This document shows positions 1-8,502 of a stretch of DNA of 64,000 nt, one piece after another. The DNA is from Streptomyces sp. SN-593 (GTDB taxonomy: Bacteria; Actinomycetota; Actinomycetes; Streptomycetales; Streptomycetaceae), in the NCBI RefSeq assembly GCF_016756395.1, contig NZ_AP018365.1:7196001-7260000 (forward strand), written 5' to 3'. The notes beneath the pieces were generated by a model that had not been told where the DNA came from, searched no databases, and was given only the letters and a program-made list of their open reading frames with translations. Every line of letters begins with the position of its first letter. Within the stretch, counting starts at the first letter, position 1. The translations under genes were made by a program, and so were the position numbers.

Positions 1-1421
1 CCGCGCCAAAGCAGCCGGACGTCCTGCCGGTAGTTCTGCTCCAGGGTCCACGGCGCGCGCGTGCCCCGCTTCGGCATGGTGTCCGCGCCGCGCAGCACGT
101 AGCCGGACCGCAGGTCCAGGATCGGCAGCACTTCGTCCCCGGCCGGCGGGGCCAGCGGCCGCACCACGGCGTGGCCGCGCTCGGCCATGTGCGCCAGCAG
201 CCGGGACACGTACTGCGCGACGAGGTCGGCCTTCAGCGTCCACGAGCTGTTGGTGTAGCCCAGCGTCCAGGCGAAGTTCGGCACCCCGGAGAGCATCATG
301 CCCTTGTAGGCGACCGTCGCGCCCGGGTCGACCGGCCGGCCGGCCACGCTCAGCCGGATGCCGCCAAGCGGCAGCAGGTTCAGACCGGTCGCCGTGACGA
401 CCACGTCCGCGGGCACCTCCTTGCCCGAGCGCAGCAGGAGGCCCCTCTCGGTGAAGGACTCCACGTGGTCGGTGACGACCGACGCCTCCCCGGCGCTGAT
501 CGCCTTGAACAGGTCCCCGTCCGGCACGTAGCACACCCGCTGGTCCCACGGCGCGTACCGCGGGGTGAAGTGGGTGTCGACGTCGTAGCCGTCCGGGAGC
601 TGCTTGACGACGCCCTTGCGCAGCATCGCCTTCACCTTCTCGGGGCGCTTGCGGCTGAACCGGTAGAAGCCCAGCGCCAGCGTCGCGTTCTTCCACCGGA
701 TCGCGGCCAGCGCGGTGCGCTCGGGCAGCACCCGGCGCAGCGCGCCCGCGATGCCGTCCCGGGAGGGCAGCGACATCACGTAGGAGGGCGAGCGCTGGAG
801 CATCGTGACGTGCGCGGCCCGTGCGGCCATCGCGGGCACCAGGGTGACCGCCGTGGCGCCGCTGCCGATGACGACGACGCGCTTGCCGGTGTAGTCCAGG
901 TCCGCGGGCCAGTGCTGGGGGTGCACGATCCGCCCCCCGAACCGGTCGGCGTCCTTGAACTGCGGGCTGTAGCCCTCGTCGTAGCGGTAGTAGCCCGAGC
1001 ACAGGTAGAGGAAGGAGCAGGTCAGCGTGATCTCCTCGGCCTCGCCCTCCGCGCCCCGCTCCACCCGCACGTTCCAGCGGGCGTGCGCCTCGTCCCAGTC
1101 CGCGCCGACCACCCGGTGCCGGAAGCGGACGTGGTCCAGCAGGCCGTCCTCCCGGGCGGTCTCCCGGATGTAGGACAGGATGCTCTCCCCGTCGGCGATC
1201 GCCTTCGGGTCCTTCCACGGGCGCTGCTGGTAGCCCAGGGTGTGCATGTCCGAGTCCGACCGCACCCCCGGGTACCGGAACAGGTCCCACGTCCCGCCGA
1301 CGGCGTCCCGCGCCTCCAGGATCGCCAGCGTCCGCCGCGGGTCCGCGCGCCGCAACCGGCCGGCGGCGCCGATCCCGGACAGTCCCGCCCCGACGACGAG
1401 GACATCGACGTGCTCAGCCAC
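1..1421 (-). CDS. Baeyer-Villiger-type flavin monooxygenase (3' end cut by window)
   Basis: Class B flavoprotein monooxygenase, expected to use FAD and NADPH to insert oxygen next to a ketone. The GTG start at 1421 is preceded by GGGGAGGG and gives an N-terminal FAD Rossmann motif (VVGAGLSGIGAAG). The BVMO fingerprint FxGxxxHxxxW is complete: F161, H167 and W171 in FGGRIVHPQHWP. It is followed by a second, NADPH-binding Rossmann motif (VVVIGSGATAV). About 473 residues are visible; the last ones (WTLEQNYRQD) resemble the conserved end of the family, so little is missing. The gene starts 42 bp after the P450 stop and probably shares its transcript. In this setting it is a candidate post-PKS tailoring oxygenase. 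Family assignment is firm; substrate is unknown, and an N- or C-hydroxylating FMO is less likely because of the BVMO motif. Confidence 0.88.
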   Translation of the reverse strand, partial: MAEHVDVLVVGAGLSGIGAAGRLRRADPRRTLAILEARDAVGGTWDLFRYPGVRSDSDMHTLGYQQRPWKDPKAIADGESILSYIRETAREDGLLDHVRFRHRVVGADWDEAHARWNVRVERGAEGEAEEITLTCSFLYLCSGYYRYDEGYSPQFKDADRFGGRIVHPQHWPADLDYTGKRVVVIGSGATAVTLVPAMAARAAHVTMLQRSPSYVMSLPSRDGIAGALRRVLPERTALAAIRWKNATLALGFYRFSRKRPEKVKAMLRKGVVKQLPDGYDVDTHFTPRYAPWDQRVCYVPDGDLFKAISAGEASVVTDHVESFTERGLLLRSGKEVPADVVVTATGLNLLPLGGIRLSVAGRPVDPGATVAYKGMMLSGVPNFAWTLGYTNSSWTLKADLVAQYVSRLLAHMAERGHAVVRPLAPPAGDEVLPILDLRSGYVLRGADTMPKRGTRAPWTLEQNYRQDVRLLWR

Positions 1422-1463
1422 GGACCCTCCCCGCCTGCACCGGCCGGCCGGCCGTGCGCGCCG

Positions 1464-2657
1464 TCACCATCCCACCGGCATGGACCGCGGACCGCGGACC
1501 ATCATCTCGCTCTTCCAGGCGATGTCGCCCGCCACCTTGAGGGTCGGCAGCCGCTCCAGGAGCGCGCGCAGCGCCTCCTGCAACTCCAGCCGGGCCAGCG
1601 GGGCGCCGAGGCAGTGGTGGATGCCGTGGCCGAAGCCGATGTGGTGGTTGCTCGGGCGGTCGAGCTTGATCTCCTCGGGGTCCTCGAAGCGCAGCCCGTC
1701 GCGGTTGGCCGCGCCGAGGGCCACCAGGACCGGTTCGCCGGCGCGCACCAGCGTCCCGCCGACCTCGATGTCCTCCCGGGCGTAGCGCGGGGCGGCCGAG
1801 CCGCTGCCCAGCGGCACGAAGCGGAACAGCTCCTCGACGGCCGACGGGATCAGCTCCGGGTCGTCCAGCAGCCGCTTCCAGTGCTGCGGCTGGTCCAGCA
1901 GGGCGTAGACGAAGCTGGGGATCTGGGAGGCGGTGGTCTCGTGCCCGGCGATGAGCAGGCCGATGCAGTGGTCCAGCAACTCCTGCTCGGTGAGCTTGTC
2001 CTGCACGTCGCGGGCCTCGATCATGCCCGAGATGAGGTCGTCGGCCGGCTGTGCGCGGCGGGCCGCGATGATCCCGCCGATGTAGCCGACCAGCTCCATG
2101 CGCTTGACCCGGCCCTCCTCGGGGTTCAGCGTGCTGGTCGACAGGATGGCGTCGGTCCACCTGCCGAACTTCTCCCGGTCCTCGAAGGGGACGCCGAGCA
2201 GCTCGCAGATGACGGTCGTCGGGATCGGCAGCGCGTAGTCCGCCACCAGGTCCGCCGGCTCGCCCTTGGCCAGCATGTCGTCGATGAGCCGGTGGGCCAG
2301 GTCGTGGACCTTCGGCCGCAGCTCCTCCACCCGGCGGATGGTGAACGCCTTGCTGATCAGCCGGCGCAGCCGGGTGTGGTCGGGCGCGTCCATGTTGAAC
2401 ATGGACTTCGCCTGCGCGTTGAACTTCCGTGCCCGCGGCGGGTCGTGCTCCTCGGACAGCGCGCGGCTGAAGCGCGCGTCGCCCAGCACGAGCCGGGCGT
2501 CCTCGTAGCGGGTGGCCAGCCAGGCCGGTTCTCCGTAGGGCAGCTTGACGCGGATCAGGCCGTCGGTGTCGCGCGCCCTGGTGTACGACTCGCTCAGCGC
2601 GAGACCTTCGTCAGGGCCGAACGGGTAGGACAGCGACTCCGGGTAGGTCGTGTTCAA
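1464..2657 (-). CDS. cytochrome P450 (bacterial class I type)
   Basis: Soluble 397-residue P450, the usual length for actinomycete CYP105/107-like enzymes. Visible motifs: I-helix oxygen-activating AGHETT at 237-242, K-helix ExxR at 276-279 (ELFR), and heme-binding FGHGIHHCLG at 342-351 with the proximal ligand Cys349. The early C-helix segment MDAPDHTRLRRLISKAF is typical. ATG is the chosen start, with GAGGAG a few bases upstream. It is first in a minus-strand pair with the BVMO gene. No ferredoxin or ferredoxin reductase gene lies in the window, so electrons must come from elsewhere. Likely role: hydroxylation or epoxidation of the polyketide made by the adjacent PKS (inference from position). 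Confidence 0.95.
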   Translation of the reverse strand: MNTTYPESLSYPFGPDEGLALSESYTRARDTDGLIRVKLPYGEPAWLATRYEDARLVLGDARFSRALSEEHDPPRARKFNAQAKSMFNMDAPDHTRLRRLISKAFTIRRVEELRPKVHDLAHRLIDDMLAKGEPADLVADYALPIPTTVICELLGVPFEDREKFGRWTDAILSTSTLNPEEGRVKRMELVGYIGGIIAARRAQPADDLISGMIEARDVQDKLTEQELLDHCIGLLIAGHETTASQIPSFVYALLDQPQHWKRLLDDPELIPSAVEELFRFVPLGSGSAAPRYAREDIEVGGTLVRAGEPVLVALGAANRDGLRFEDPEEIKLDRPSNHHIGFGHGIHHCLGAPLARLELQEALRALLERLPTLKVAGDIAWKSEMMVRGPRSMPVGW

Positions 2658-2723
2658 TGAGTGCTCCTCAGCGGGGAGATGCGGGTCGCGGGCGGTGCCG
2701 CCCGCGGGCCGGGCGCCGGCGGG

Positions 2724-3734
2724 TCAGACCCGGGTGAGGTCGACGACGGACACGAGGTTGGCGCCGTAGTTCGCGATGTAGGCCCGGCGGCCGTCCGCGG
2801 ACACGGCGATGCCGGCGGGAGTGCGCTCGACGGCGACGGTGTTGACGACCGTCCGCGTGGCGGTGTCGATCACGGACATCGTCCTGCCGGGGGCCGTGTT
2901 GCCACCCATGTTCACGACGTAGGCGCGGGTGCCGTCGGGGGAGATCGCCACCCCGCCGGGGCCGGGGCCGACCGTGATGACGGACGCCACCTCGTGGGTG
3001 CGGGTGTCGATGACCGACACCGTGTTCCCGGGGTCGCCGAACGGTCCGTGGTCGGCGACGTAGGCGTGGGCGCCGTCCGGGGTGATGGCGACGGCGCCGG
3101 GCGACCGGCCCACGGTCACGGTGGTGACCACCGTGTTCGTCGCGATGTCGATGACGGAGACGGTGCCCTCGGTCTCGGTCGGCTTGCCGTAGTTGACCAC
3201 GTAGGCGTGCACGCCGTCCTCGTGGATCGCCACCGCGCCGGGCGCCGCCCCCACGTCGACGGTGCCGACCACCTCGAAGGTGGCGGTGTCGATGACCGAC
3301 ATGGTGTTGCCGGGGTTGGCCTCGGAGCCCAGTTCGGAGATGTAGACCCGCCGGCCGTCGGGCGTGACCGCGACGCCGTCGGGGGAGTTGCCGACCTCGA
3401 CGGTGGCCACGACCTCGTGGGTGGCGGTGTCGATGACCGAGACGGTGTGGCCCGGCTCCTTGCCGGAGCCGTAGTTGACGACGTAGACCCGGGAGCCGTC
3501 GGGGACGACCTCCAGCGCGGTGGGCCCGACGCCGACCTTCACGGTCGCGACGACCTCGTGGGTGGCGGTGTCGATCACCGACACCGTGTCACCGGGGGAG
3601 TGGGTCGCCCACCGCCCGTAGTTCGTCACGTACGCCCGGGTGCCGTCCGGGGTGAGGGCGACCGCGGAGGGCCCCTCGCCCACCGGGATGGTGACCTCCA
3701 CGTGCGGGACGTCGAGCTGTTCGGTCTCGGTCAC
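2724..3734 (-). CDS. YncE-family YVTN seven-bladed beta-propeller protein
   Basis: Predicted 336-residue protein made almost entirely of seven repeats. Each has a (V/I)xPDGxxAYVxN strand pair followed by TVSVIDTATHEV-type strands, which is the YVTN/YncE propeller signature. The GTG at 3734 is chosen because TGAGGAGAG lies just upstream and because the reading frame further upstream has no propeller sequence. From this start there is no signal peptide or transmembrane segment, so a cytoplasmic location is expected although many YVTN proteins are exported. No catalytic residues can be assigned; a binding or scaffolding role is possible. It is separated from the P450 by 66 bp and is transcribed away from the acyltransferase operon, with a shared 392-bp intergenic region. 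Confidence 0.85.
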   Translation of the reverse strand: MTETEQLDVPHVEVTIPVGEGPSAVALTPDGTRAYVTNYGRWATHSPGDTVSVIDTATHEVVATVKVGVGPTALEVVPDGSRVYVVNYGSGKEPGHTVSVIDTATHEVVATVEVGNSPDGVAVTPDGRRVYISELGSEANPGNTMSVIDTATFEVVGTVDVGAAPGAVAIHEDGVHAYVVNYGKPTETEGTVSVIDIATNTVVTTVTVGRSPGAVAITPDGAHAYVADHGPFGDPGNTVSVIDTRTHEVASVITVGPGPGGVAISPDGTRAYVVNMGGNTAPGRTMSVIDTATRTVVNTVAVERTPAGIAVSADGRRAYIANYGANLVSVVDLTRV

Positions 3735-3977
3735 GGATGTGCTCTCCTCACGGCGACTGCCGGCGCGCGCCCGCTGACGGGAGGTCGTCGGAAAATGTCT
3801 CGTGGATTCGACGGATCTGCTTATGCGGAAAATCCGGCGGGTAGCGTGCTGTCGTGATGGCCGTCGCCTCGCCGGGTCGGCGGGGTTTCCACCCGCGGGT
3901 TTCCCCACGTCGAAACCGGTACCGATGCTCGAAGGATCGTATCGGCGTGCTGCGGATGAAAGGCGTGACTCTCCACG

Positions 3978-4059
3978 TTAGGGGCCCGCTTAGGGGGTTT
4001 CGGGACAGATTAGGGGCCCCGTCCACACGCCGTCGAAGGGCTTAGGGGATTGCTAGGGG
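3978..4059 (+). promoter_or_regulatory. Five-copy TTAGGGG operator array in the divergent promoter region
   Basis: TTAGGGG occurs at 3978, 3990, 4010 and 4042, with CTAGGGG at 4053. Start-to-start steps are 12, 20, 32 and 11 bp, close to one, two, three and one helical turns, so all sites face the same side of the DNA. The array ends 68 bp before the acyltransferase start and lies about 245-325 bp from the propeller gene start. Two further TTAGGGG copies precede the first PKS gene with the same 32-bp step. This is probably the binding region of a cluster activator. The rest of 3735-4126 holds no convincing gene. Confidence 0.55.
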
Positions 4060-4126
4060 GGTGTTGTCGCCCCGTCCTTCAGTAGGTTCGTGCCCCGAGA
4101 AGGCGTCGCATGGGATGGGGAGTAAC

Positions 4127-5059
4127 GTGAAGATCGCATACCTTGTCGATGGGGGTCTGAGCGATCTGCCAGGCGCCGGCACGGATCTCTACGAGCGCTA
4201 CCCGCAGGTCCAGGAGATCTACGAGAAGGCCGCCGGCTGGACCGGGCTGACCGTCGACCGGATGCTGCGCTGGGAACTGGACCGCCTGGAGGAGTACCAG
4301 CAGGTCGGGCTGATCCGCCAGGCCTCGATCATCCTCGGCGTCGCCGACCTGCTCGCCGAGCGCGGCGTGCGCCCCGACGTCATCGCCGGCATGAGCCTCG
4401 GCTCGCTGGTGGGCGCCTGCATCGCGGGCGCCGTCGAGCGCAAGGACCTGTTCACCTTCCTGCGCCGGAAGACCGAGGTGCCCCCGCCCACCGGCCCCGC
4501 CCAGGGATGCGCCGGCCTGCTGGTGCCGGTGGACGCCGACGACGAGGAGTACCTCGGCCAGCTCGTCGAGGGCACCTGGGTCGGCGGCGAGCTCGGCCTG
4601 CGCCGCAACGGCACCGTCCGCGGCTTCATGGTCTCCGGGTACGTCGACGCCCTCCACGAGCTGATGGCCAAGCTCCCGGAGGGGTCGATGCACATGATCA
4701 AGGACGTGAACGTCGCCGTGCACGTCCCCGCCTGCGCCGACCAGAACGAATACCTCGAACCGGTCTGGTCGAAGATGAATTTCCACGACCCGGAGATTCC
4801 GCTGTGTTCCTGCAAGGAGCGCGGAATGCTCACCACCGCGGCGGACGTACGGAAATGGTACCTGGGAAACCAGGTCGACAAGGTGAGCCATCCCGACATG
4901 TTCTCCAACGTGATCGGCCACGAACCCCAGCTTGCGTTCCTCCTCGGCCCGGCCAAGCTCGACATCTACCTCGACGCACTGCCGTGCCCGGTCATTCAGA
5001 TCGAGAACGACGAACAGCTCACGGACGCCATGACCGCCCTGTACGAAATGCGGATCTGA
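4127..5059 (+). CDS. Free-standing FabD-like acyltransferase
   Basis: A 310-residue discrete AT of the malonyl-CoA:ACP transacylase fold. The nucleophile sits in GMSLGS (Ser90) and the catalytic His in AVHVPAC (His199), closely matching the spacing and positions of E. coli FabD Ser92/His201. Arg113/Arg114 lie near the place of the FabD carboxylate-binding Arg117, so an extender-type acyl group is possible. GTG at 4127 is chosen because GGGGAG precedes it; an in-frame ATG at 4115 is the alternative. It begins an operon with the adenylate-forming enzyme 31 bp downstream. Possible roles are acyl transfer for a tailoring ester, editing of stalled PKS chains, or starter handling. The PKS modules have their own ATs, so it is not simply a missing trans-AT. 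Fold is sure, function open. Confidence 0.75.
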   Translation: MKIAYLVDGGLSDLPGAGTDLYERYPQVQEIYEKAAGWTGLTVDRMLRWELDRLEEYQQVGLIRQASIILGVADLLAERGVRPDVIAGMSLGSLVGACIAGAVERKDLFTFLRRKTEVPPPTGPAQGCAGLLVPVDADDEEYLGQLVEGTWVGGELGLRRNGTVRGFMVSGYVDALHELMAKLPEGSMHMIKDVNVAVHVPACADQNEYLEPVWSKMNFHDPEIPLCSCKERGMLTTAADVRKWYLGNQVDKVSHPDMFSNVIGHEPQLAFLLGPAKLDIYLDALPCPVIQIENDEQLTDAMTALYEMRI

Positions 5060-5090
5060 TCGCTGTCTCCCCCAGAAAGGCGCGCCAGGC

Positions 5091-6164
5091 ATGAACGAAT
5101 CACTGGCTCTGGTCGACCAGTTCCTGCAGACCGACCTCGACGAGTGGACCCGGCAGGTGGTCCGACGGCACTTCGACCCCGGAACCGGCAGCCCCTACTG
5201 GCTCAAGCGCGCGGCGGAGCTGGACTTCGACCCGCTGGAGATCACCCGCTACGACGAGCTGAGCGCGCTCGGGCCGTTCCCGCTGTCCGTGCTGCGCAAG
5301 CTCGACCCCGCCGACCTGGTTCCCCAGGCGGTGCCGCGGCCGATCGCCGGCCGGGTCTTCGACTCCGGCGGCACCACCGGCGACCCCAAGCGCATCCTGT
5401 ACACGCCCGCCATGCTCCAGCACCGGCAGGCGTGGCGGCACTGGTCGTTCCACACCGAGGGCTTCCGCCCCGACGGCAACTGGGTGCAGGGCACCCCCAC
5501 CGGACCGCACGTGATCGGCCTCGGCGTCCAGGAACTGTCGTCCTACGGCGGGCGGATGTACATCGTCGACATCGACCCGCGGTGGGTCAAGCGGCTCATC
5601 CGCGCCGGCAAGCTCGCCGAGGCCGACGAGTACACCGACCACGTCCTCGGCCAGATCACCAACATCCTTGCCAGCCAGCCGATCGACTACCTCAACACCA
5701 CGTCGGCCCTGCTCACCGCCCTCATCCGGCGCGCCCCGGAGCTGGCCGCGAAGCTCAAGGGCGTACGGGTCAGCGGCACCCACTGCACCCCGGCCATGTT
5801 CCGCACGTTCAAGGAGACCCTCAACGGCGGCAGCGGCGCCATCGTGGGGCGCAGCTACGGCAACACCTTCGGCACCTCGGCCGGCATCCCGGACGAGGAC
5901 GACGGCGAGATCCTGCCGTACCTGCCGAACTACCCCAACGTCACCGCCCGCGTGGTCGACAAGCAGGACTGGACCCGCGAGGTCGGGTTCGGCGAGCAGG
6001 GCCAGGTCATGCTGAACGTCCTGCACCCCGACCTGCTCCTGCCCAACTTCCTCGAACGGGACCAGGCCGTCCGGTACGACACCGGCGCCGCCTACCCCTG
6101 CGACGGCGTCGCCAACGTCATGCCCCTCCAGATCACCAGGAACGCCCCGGAGGGCATCTACTGA
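5091..6164 (+). CDS. Adenylate-forming (ANL) enzyme lacking the C-terminal lid, PaaK/EhpF-like
   Basis: A 357-residue protein carrying the nucleotide-binding loop DSGGTTGDPKR at 91-101 (ANL core motif A3), a YGNTFGTS motif near residue 257 (A5-like) and RYDTGAAYP near the end (A7-like). It is shorter than phenylacetate-CoA ligases (about 430) and stops before the C-terminal subdomain that carries the catalytic lysine. The phenazine enzyme EhpF is a known ANL member of similar size without that domain, and the general look is similar; this is recollection, not an alignment. Expected chemistry is activation of a carboxylic acid as acyl-adenylate. Start ATG is preceded by AGAAAGG. Paired with the upstream AT, it may supply an acyl group for decoration of the polyketide. 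No carrier protein gene is adjacent. Confidence 0.7.
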   Translation: MNESLALVDQFLQTDLDEWTRQVVRRHFDPGTGSPYWLKRAAELDFDPLEITRYDELSALGPFPLSVLRKLDPADLVPQAVPRPIAGRVFDSGGTTGDPKRILYTPAMLQHRQAWRHWSFHTEGFRPDGNWVQGTPTGPHVIGLGVQELSSYGGRMYIVDIDPRWVKRLIRAGKLAEADEYTDHVLGQITNILASQPIDYLNTTSALLTALIRRAPELAAKLKGVRVSGTHCTPAMFRTFKETLNGGSGAIVGRSYGNTFGTSAGIPDEDDGEILPYLPNYPNVTARVVDKQDWTREVGFGEQGQVMLNVLHPDLLLPNFLERDQAVRYDTGAAYPCDGVANVMPLQITRNAPEGIY

Positions 6165-6340
6165 CAGCCGCCCACCCAGGCGACCCGGCACCGTCCCGCG
6201 CCTCGCGGACGGTGCCGCGCCGCCACCGGCGCGGCCCGCAGCGGAACCGCGCCCGCGGGACGGGGAGGCGGAACCGCACACACGGACTCGAAGGAGGAAC
6301 GGGAAGCGGCCCCGCCGGGGCACTGCGGCCCCTGACACCC

Positions 6341-7303
6341 ATGCAAGCGATCGTCATCGAGGACAAGCAGCTCGTGCTGCGCGAGGTCGAGGACCCCAGG
6401 CCCGGACCGGGCGAGGTGGTCGTCGACGTGGCCGCGGCCGGTGTCAACCGGGCCGACGTCTCCCAGCGGCAGGGCCTGTACCCGCCGCCGCCGGGCGCCG
6501 CGCCCTACCCGGGGCTGGAGGTCTCGGGCGTGGTCAGCGCCCTCGGCATCGGGGTGAAGGGGCGCCGGGTCGGCGACGAGGTCGCCTGCCTGCTGGCCGG
6601 CGGCGGCTACGCCGAGCGGGTCGCGGTACCCGCCGCGCACACCCTGCCGGTGCCGGCCGGGGTGTCCCTGCGGGACGCGGCGGCCCTGCCCGAGGTCGCC
6701 TGCACGGTCTGGTCCAACGTGGTCGACCGCGACGCCCTGCGGGAGGGCGAGACGCTGCTGGTCCACGGCGGCGGCAGCGGCATCGGCACCTTCGCGATCC
6801 AACTGGGCAAGGCACTGGGCGCGTCGGTAGTGGTGACCGCCCGCGCGGCCAAGCACGACCGGCTGCGGGCCCTCGGCGCGGACCTCGCGGTCGACTACAC
6901 CACCGAGGACTTCGTGCTGGCCACGAAGGAGTTCACCTCCGGTGCCGGCGCCGACGTCATCCTCGACATCATCGGCGCGAAGTACCTCGCGGACAACGTC
7001 GAGGCCCTCGCCCCGAACGGCCGGATCACCGTCATCGGCCTCCAGGGCGGCCGCAAGGCCGAACTGGACCTCGCGCTGCTGCTCAACCGGCGCGGTTCGG
7101 TCTCGGCGACGTCGCTGCGCGCCCGGCCGCGGGCCGACAAGTCGCGCATCGTCGCCGGAGTCGAGCGGGAGGTGTGGCCCCTGGTCGAGGCGGGCACCGT
7201 CAAGCCGGTCGTGCACACCGCCCTGCCGCTGGCCGAGGCGGCCGAGGCGCACCGCCTGATCGAGGCGAGCGACCACGTCGGCAAGATCCTCCTGCTGCCG
7301 TAA
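6341..7303 (+). CDS. Zinc-less medium-chain reductase, PIG3/quinone oxidoreductase type
   Basis: A 320-residue MDR-superfamily NAD(P)H oxidoreductase. It starts with MQAIVIEDKQLVLREVEDP, carries the GVNRADVSQRQGLYPPPPG segment characteristic of the TP53I3/PIG3 group, and has the cofactor loop HGGGSGIGTFAIQLGKALG at about 145-163. Zinc-binding Cys/His residues are absent, as expected for quinone or enone reductases. The start is set by homology because the upstream GGAGGAAC lies 40 bp away and no better in-frame start is seen. A 176-bp gap separates it from the adenylating enzyme. No PKS module in this cluster has an ER domain, so it could reduce an enone in trans or act on a tailoring intermediate; detoxification of quinones is the conservative alternative. 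Confidence 0.8.
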   Translation: MQAIVIEDKQLVLREVEDPRPGPGEVVVDVAAAGVNRADVSQRQGLYPPPPGAAPYPGLEVSGVVSALGIGVKGRRVGDEVACLLAGGGYAERVAVPAAHTLPVPAGVSLRDAAALPEVACTVWSNVVDRDALREGETLLVHGGGSGIGTFAIQLGKALGASVVVTARAAKHDRLRALGADLAVDYTTEDFVLATKEFTSGAGADVILDIIGAKYLADNVEALAPNGRITVIGLQGGRKAELDLALLLNRRGSVSATSLRARPRADKSRIVAGVEREVWPLVEAGTVKPVVHTALPLAEAAEAHRLIEASDHVGKILLLP

Positions 7304-7526
7304 CCGCCCGTCGTCCGGCGCCCGCCTCCCGCCCCGCGGCCGGCGGCCTTCCGGGGTGTCCGGCCCCGGTGCCGCCACCGCGACGGACGCCCCCGTGCCG
7401 AGCGGGTACCGAGGAGCCCGCCCGGCGACGACACCGCACCGCCCCCCACCTGCCCCGCGCCGGCCCCCACCTCGGCCGGCGCTCGCTCGCATCGTCGGCA
7501 CAGACGATGCCGGAACGGAGTTCCCG

Positions 7527-8444
7527 ATGCCACTCGACCCCGCGGTCAAGGCCGTCCTCGACATCCTTGACGCCGCCGGCGACAGGCAGCTGCACGAGCT
7601 GCCGATGCCCCTCGCGCGGGCGAACTATGACCAACTCGCCGGGCTCGGCGGCGAACCGGCGGCGATCGGCCGCACCGAGCGCACCACCGCCGACGGGGTG
7701 CCGGTCCGGCTGTACTGGCCGGACAGCCCGGGCCCGCACCCGATCCTGCTCTTCTTCCACGGCGGCGGCTGGGTGCTCGGCAGCCTCGACGGGTACGACG
7801 GCGTGGCCCGCGACCTGAGCGCGCACGCCGACTGCCTGGTGGTCAGCGTCGGCTACCGCCTCGCCCCCGACCACTGCTTCCCCGCCGCGGTCGAGGACGC
7901 CCTCACCGTCGCCAAGTGGGCGATGCGGACGGGCGACGCGTACGGCGGCGACACCCAGCGGCTGGCGGTGGCCGGCGACTCGGCGGGCGGCAACCTCAGT
8001 GCCGTGCTCGTCAACGAACTGCCCGGCCGGTTCCGGGCGCAGGCGCTGCTCTACCCCGTCACCGACCAGACTAGGAAGCACCCCTCGGTCCGCGAGAACG
8101 GGCAGGGCTACCTGCTCACCGAGGACACCCTGCGCTGGTTCAGCGAGAACTACCTCGGCGACCAGGACCCGCGCCACCCGTGGGCGTCGCCGCTGTTCGC
8201 CGCCGACGAGGTGCTCGCGGCCGCGCCCCCGACCCTCGTGGTCACCGGCGAGTTCGACCCGCTGCGCGACGAGGGCGAGGCCTACGCCGACCGGCTGCGC
8301 GCGCTCGGCGTCCACGTCGAGAACCGCCGCTACGACGGCATGATCCACGCCTTCTTCTCCATGCGCGGGATGGTGCCGGCCGCCGGCGAGGCCCTGCGCC
8401 AGGTGACGGACTTCCTCCAGGAAGCCTGGACGCAACACACGTGA
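7527..8444 (+). CDS. HSL-family alpha/beta-hydrolase (esterase)
   Basis: A 305-residue hormone-sensitive-lipase-type carboxylesterase. Oxyanion motif HGGGW at 78-82, nucleophile GDSAGGN with Ser152, acid residue in GEFDPLRDEG (Asp244) and His274 in MIHAFF complete the triad. ATG 7527 is chosen: GGAACGGAG sits 6 bases upstream, and the longer frame adds only a proline-rich, low-complexity extension. It is the last gene before a strong terminator. It may cleave or install an ester on the macrolide, or serve as an editing esterase; type II thioesterase function cannot be excluded, but the HSL architecture differs from classic type II TEs. The 222 bp before it show no gene. Confidence 0.88.
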   Translation: MPLDPAVKAVLDILDAAGDRQLHELPMPLARANYDQLAGLGGEPAAIGRTERTTADGVPVRLYWPDSPGPHPILLFFHGGGWVLGSLDGYDGVARDLSAHADCLVVSVGYRLAPDHCFPAAVEDALTVAKWAMRTGDAYGGDTQRLAVAGDSAGGNLSAVLVNELPGRFRAQALLYPVTDQTRKHPSVRENGQGYLLTEDTLRWFSENYLGDQDPRHPWASPLFAADEVLAAAPPTLVVTGEFDPLRDEGEAYADRLRALGVHVENRRYDGMIHAFFSMRGMVPAAGEALRQVTDFLQEAWTQHT

Positions 8445-8462
8445 CATAAAACCTCCCCTTCT

Positions 8463-8502
8463 CCGGGACGCCCGTTCCCCCGCGGGCGTCCCGGTTGTTT
8501 TT
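8463..8502 (+). terminator. Rho-independent terminator after the hydrolase
   Basis: Perfect 12-bp stem CCGGGACGCCCG / CGGGCGTCCCGG with an 8-base loop, followed by TTGTTTTT. It begins 18 bp after the hydrolase stop and separates the acyltransferase operon from the PKS transcript. Confidence 0.9.

Noticed and set aside
171-2660. Plus-strand open frame across the P450 and BVMO genes
   Set aside because: Low-complexity translation; the minus-strand genes have clear motifs and ribosome sites.
2661-3857. Plus-strand open frame opposite the propeller gene
   Set aside because: Shadow of the repetitive YVTN coding sequence (Gly/Asp/Val/His repeats only).
3854-4045. Possible 63-residue gene in the divergent intergenic region
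   Set aside because: Arg/Pro-rich, no ribosome site, and it runs through the TTAGGGG array; better explained as regulatory DNA.
5091-6164. NRPS adenylation domain
   Set aside because: No carrier or condensation domain, too short, and motif spacing is of the PaaK-like ANL type.
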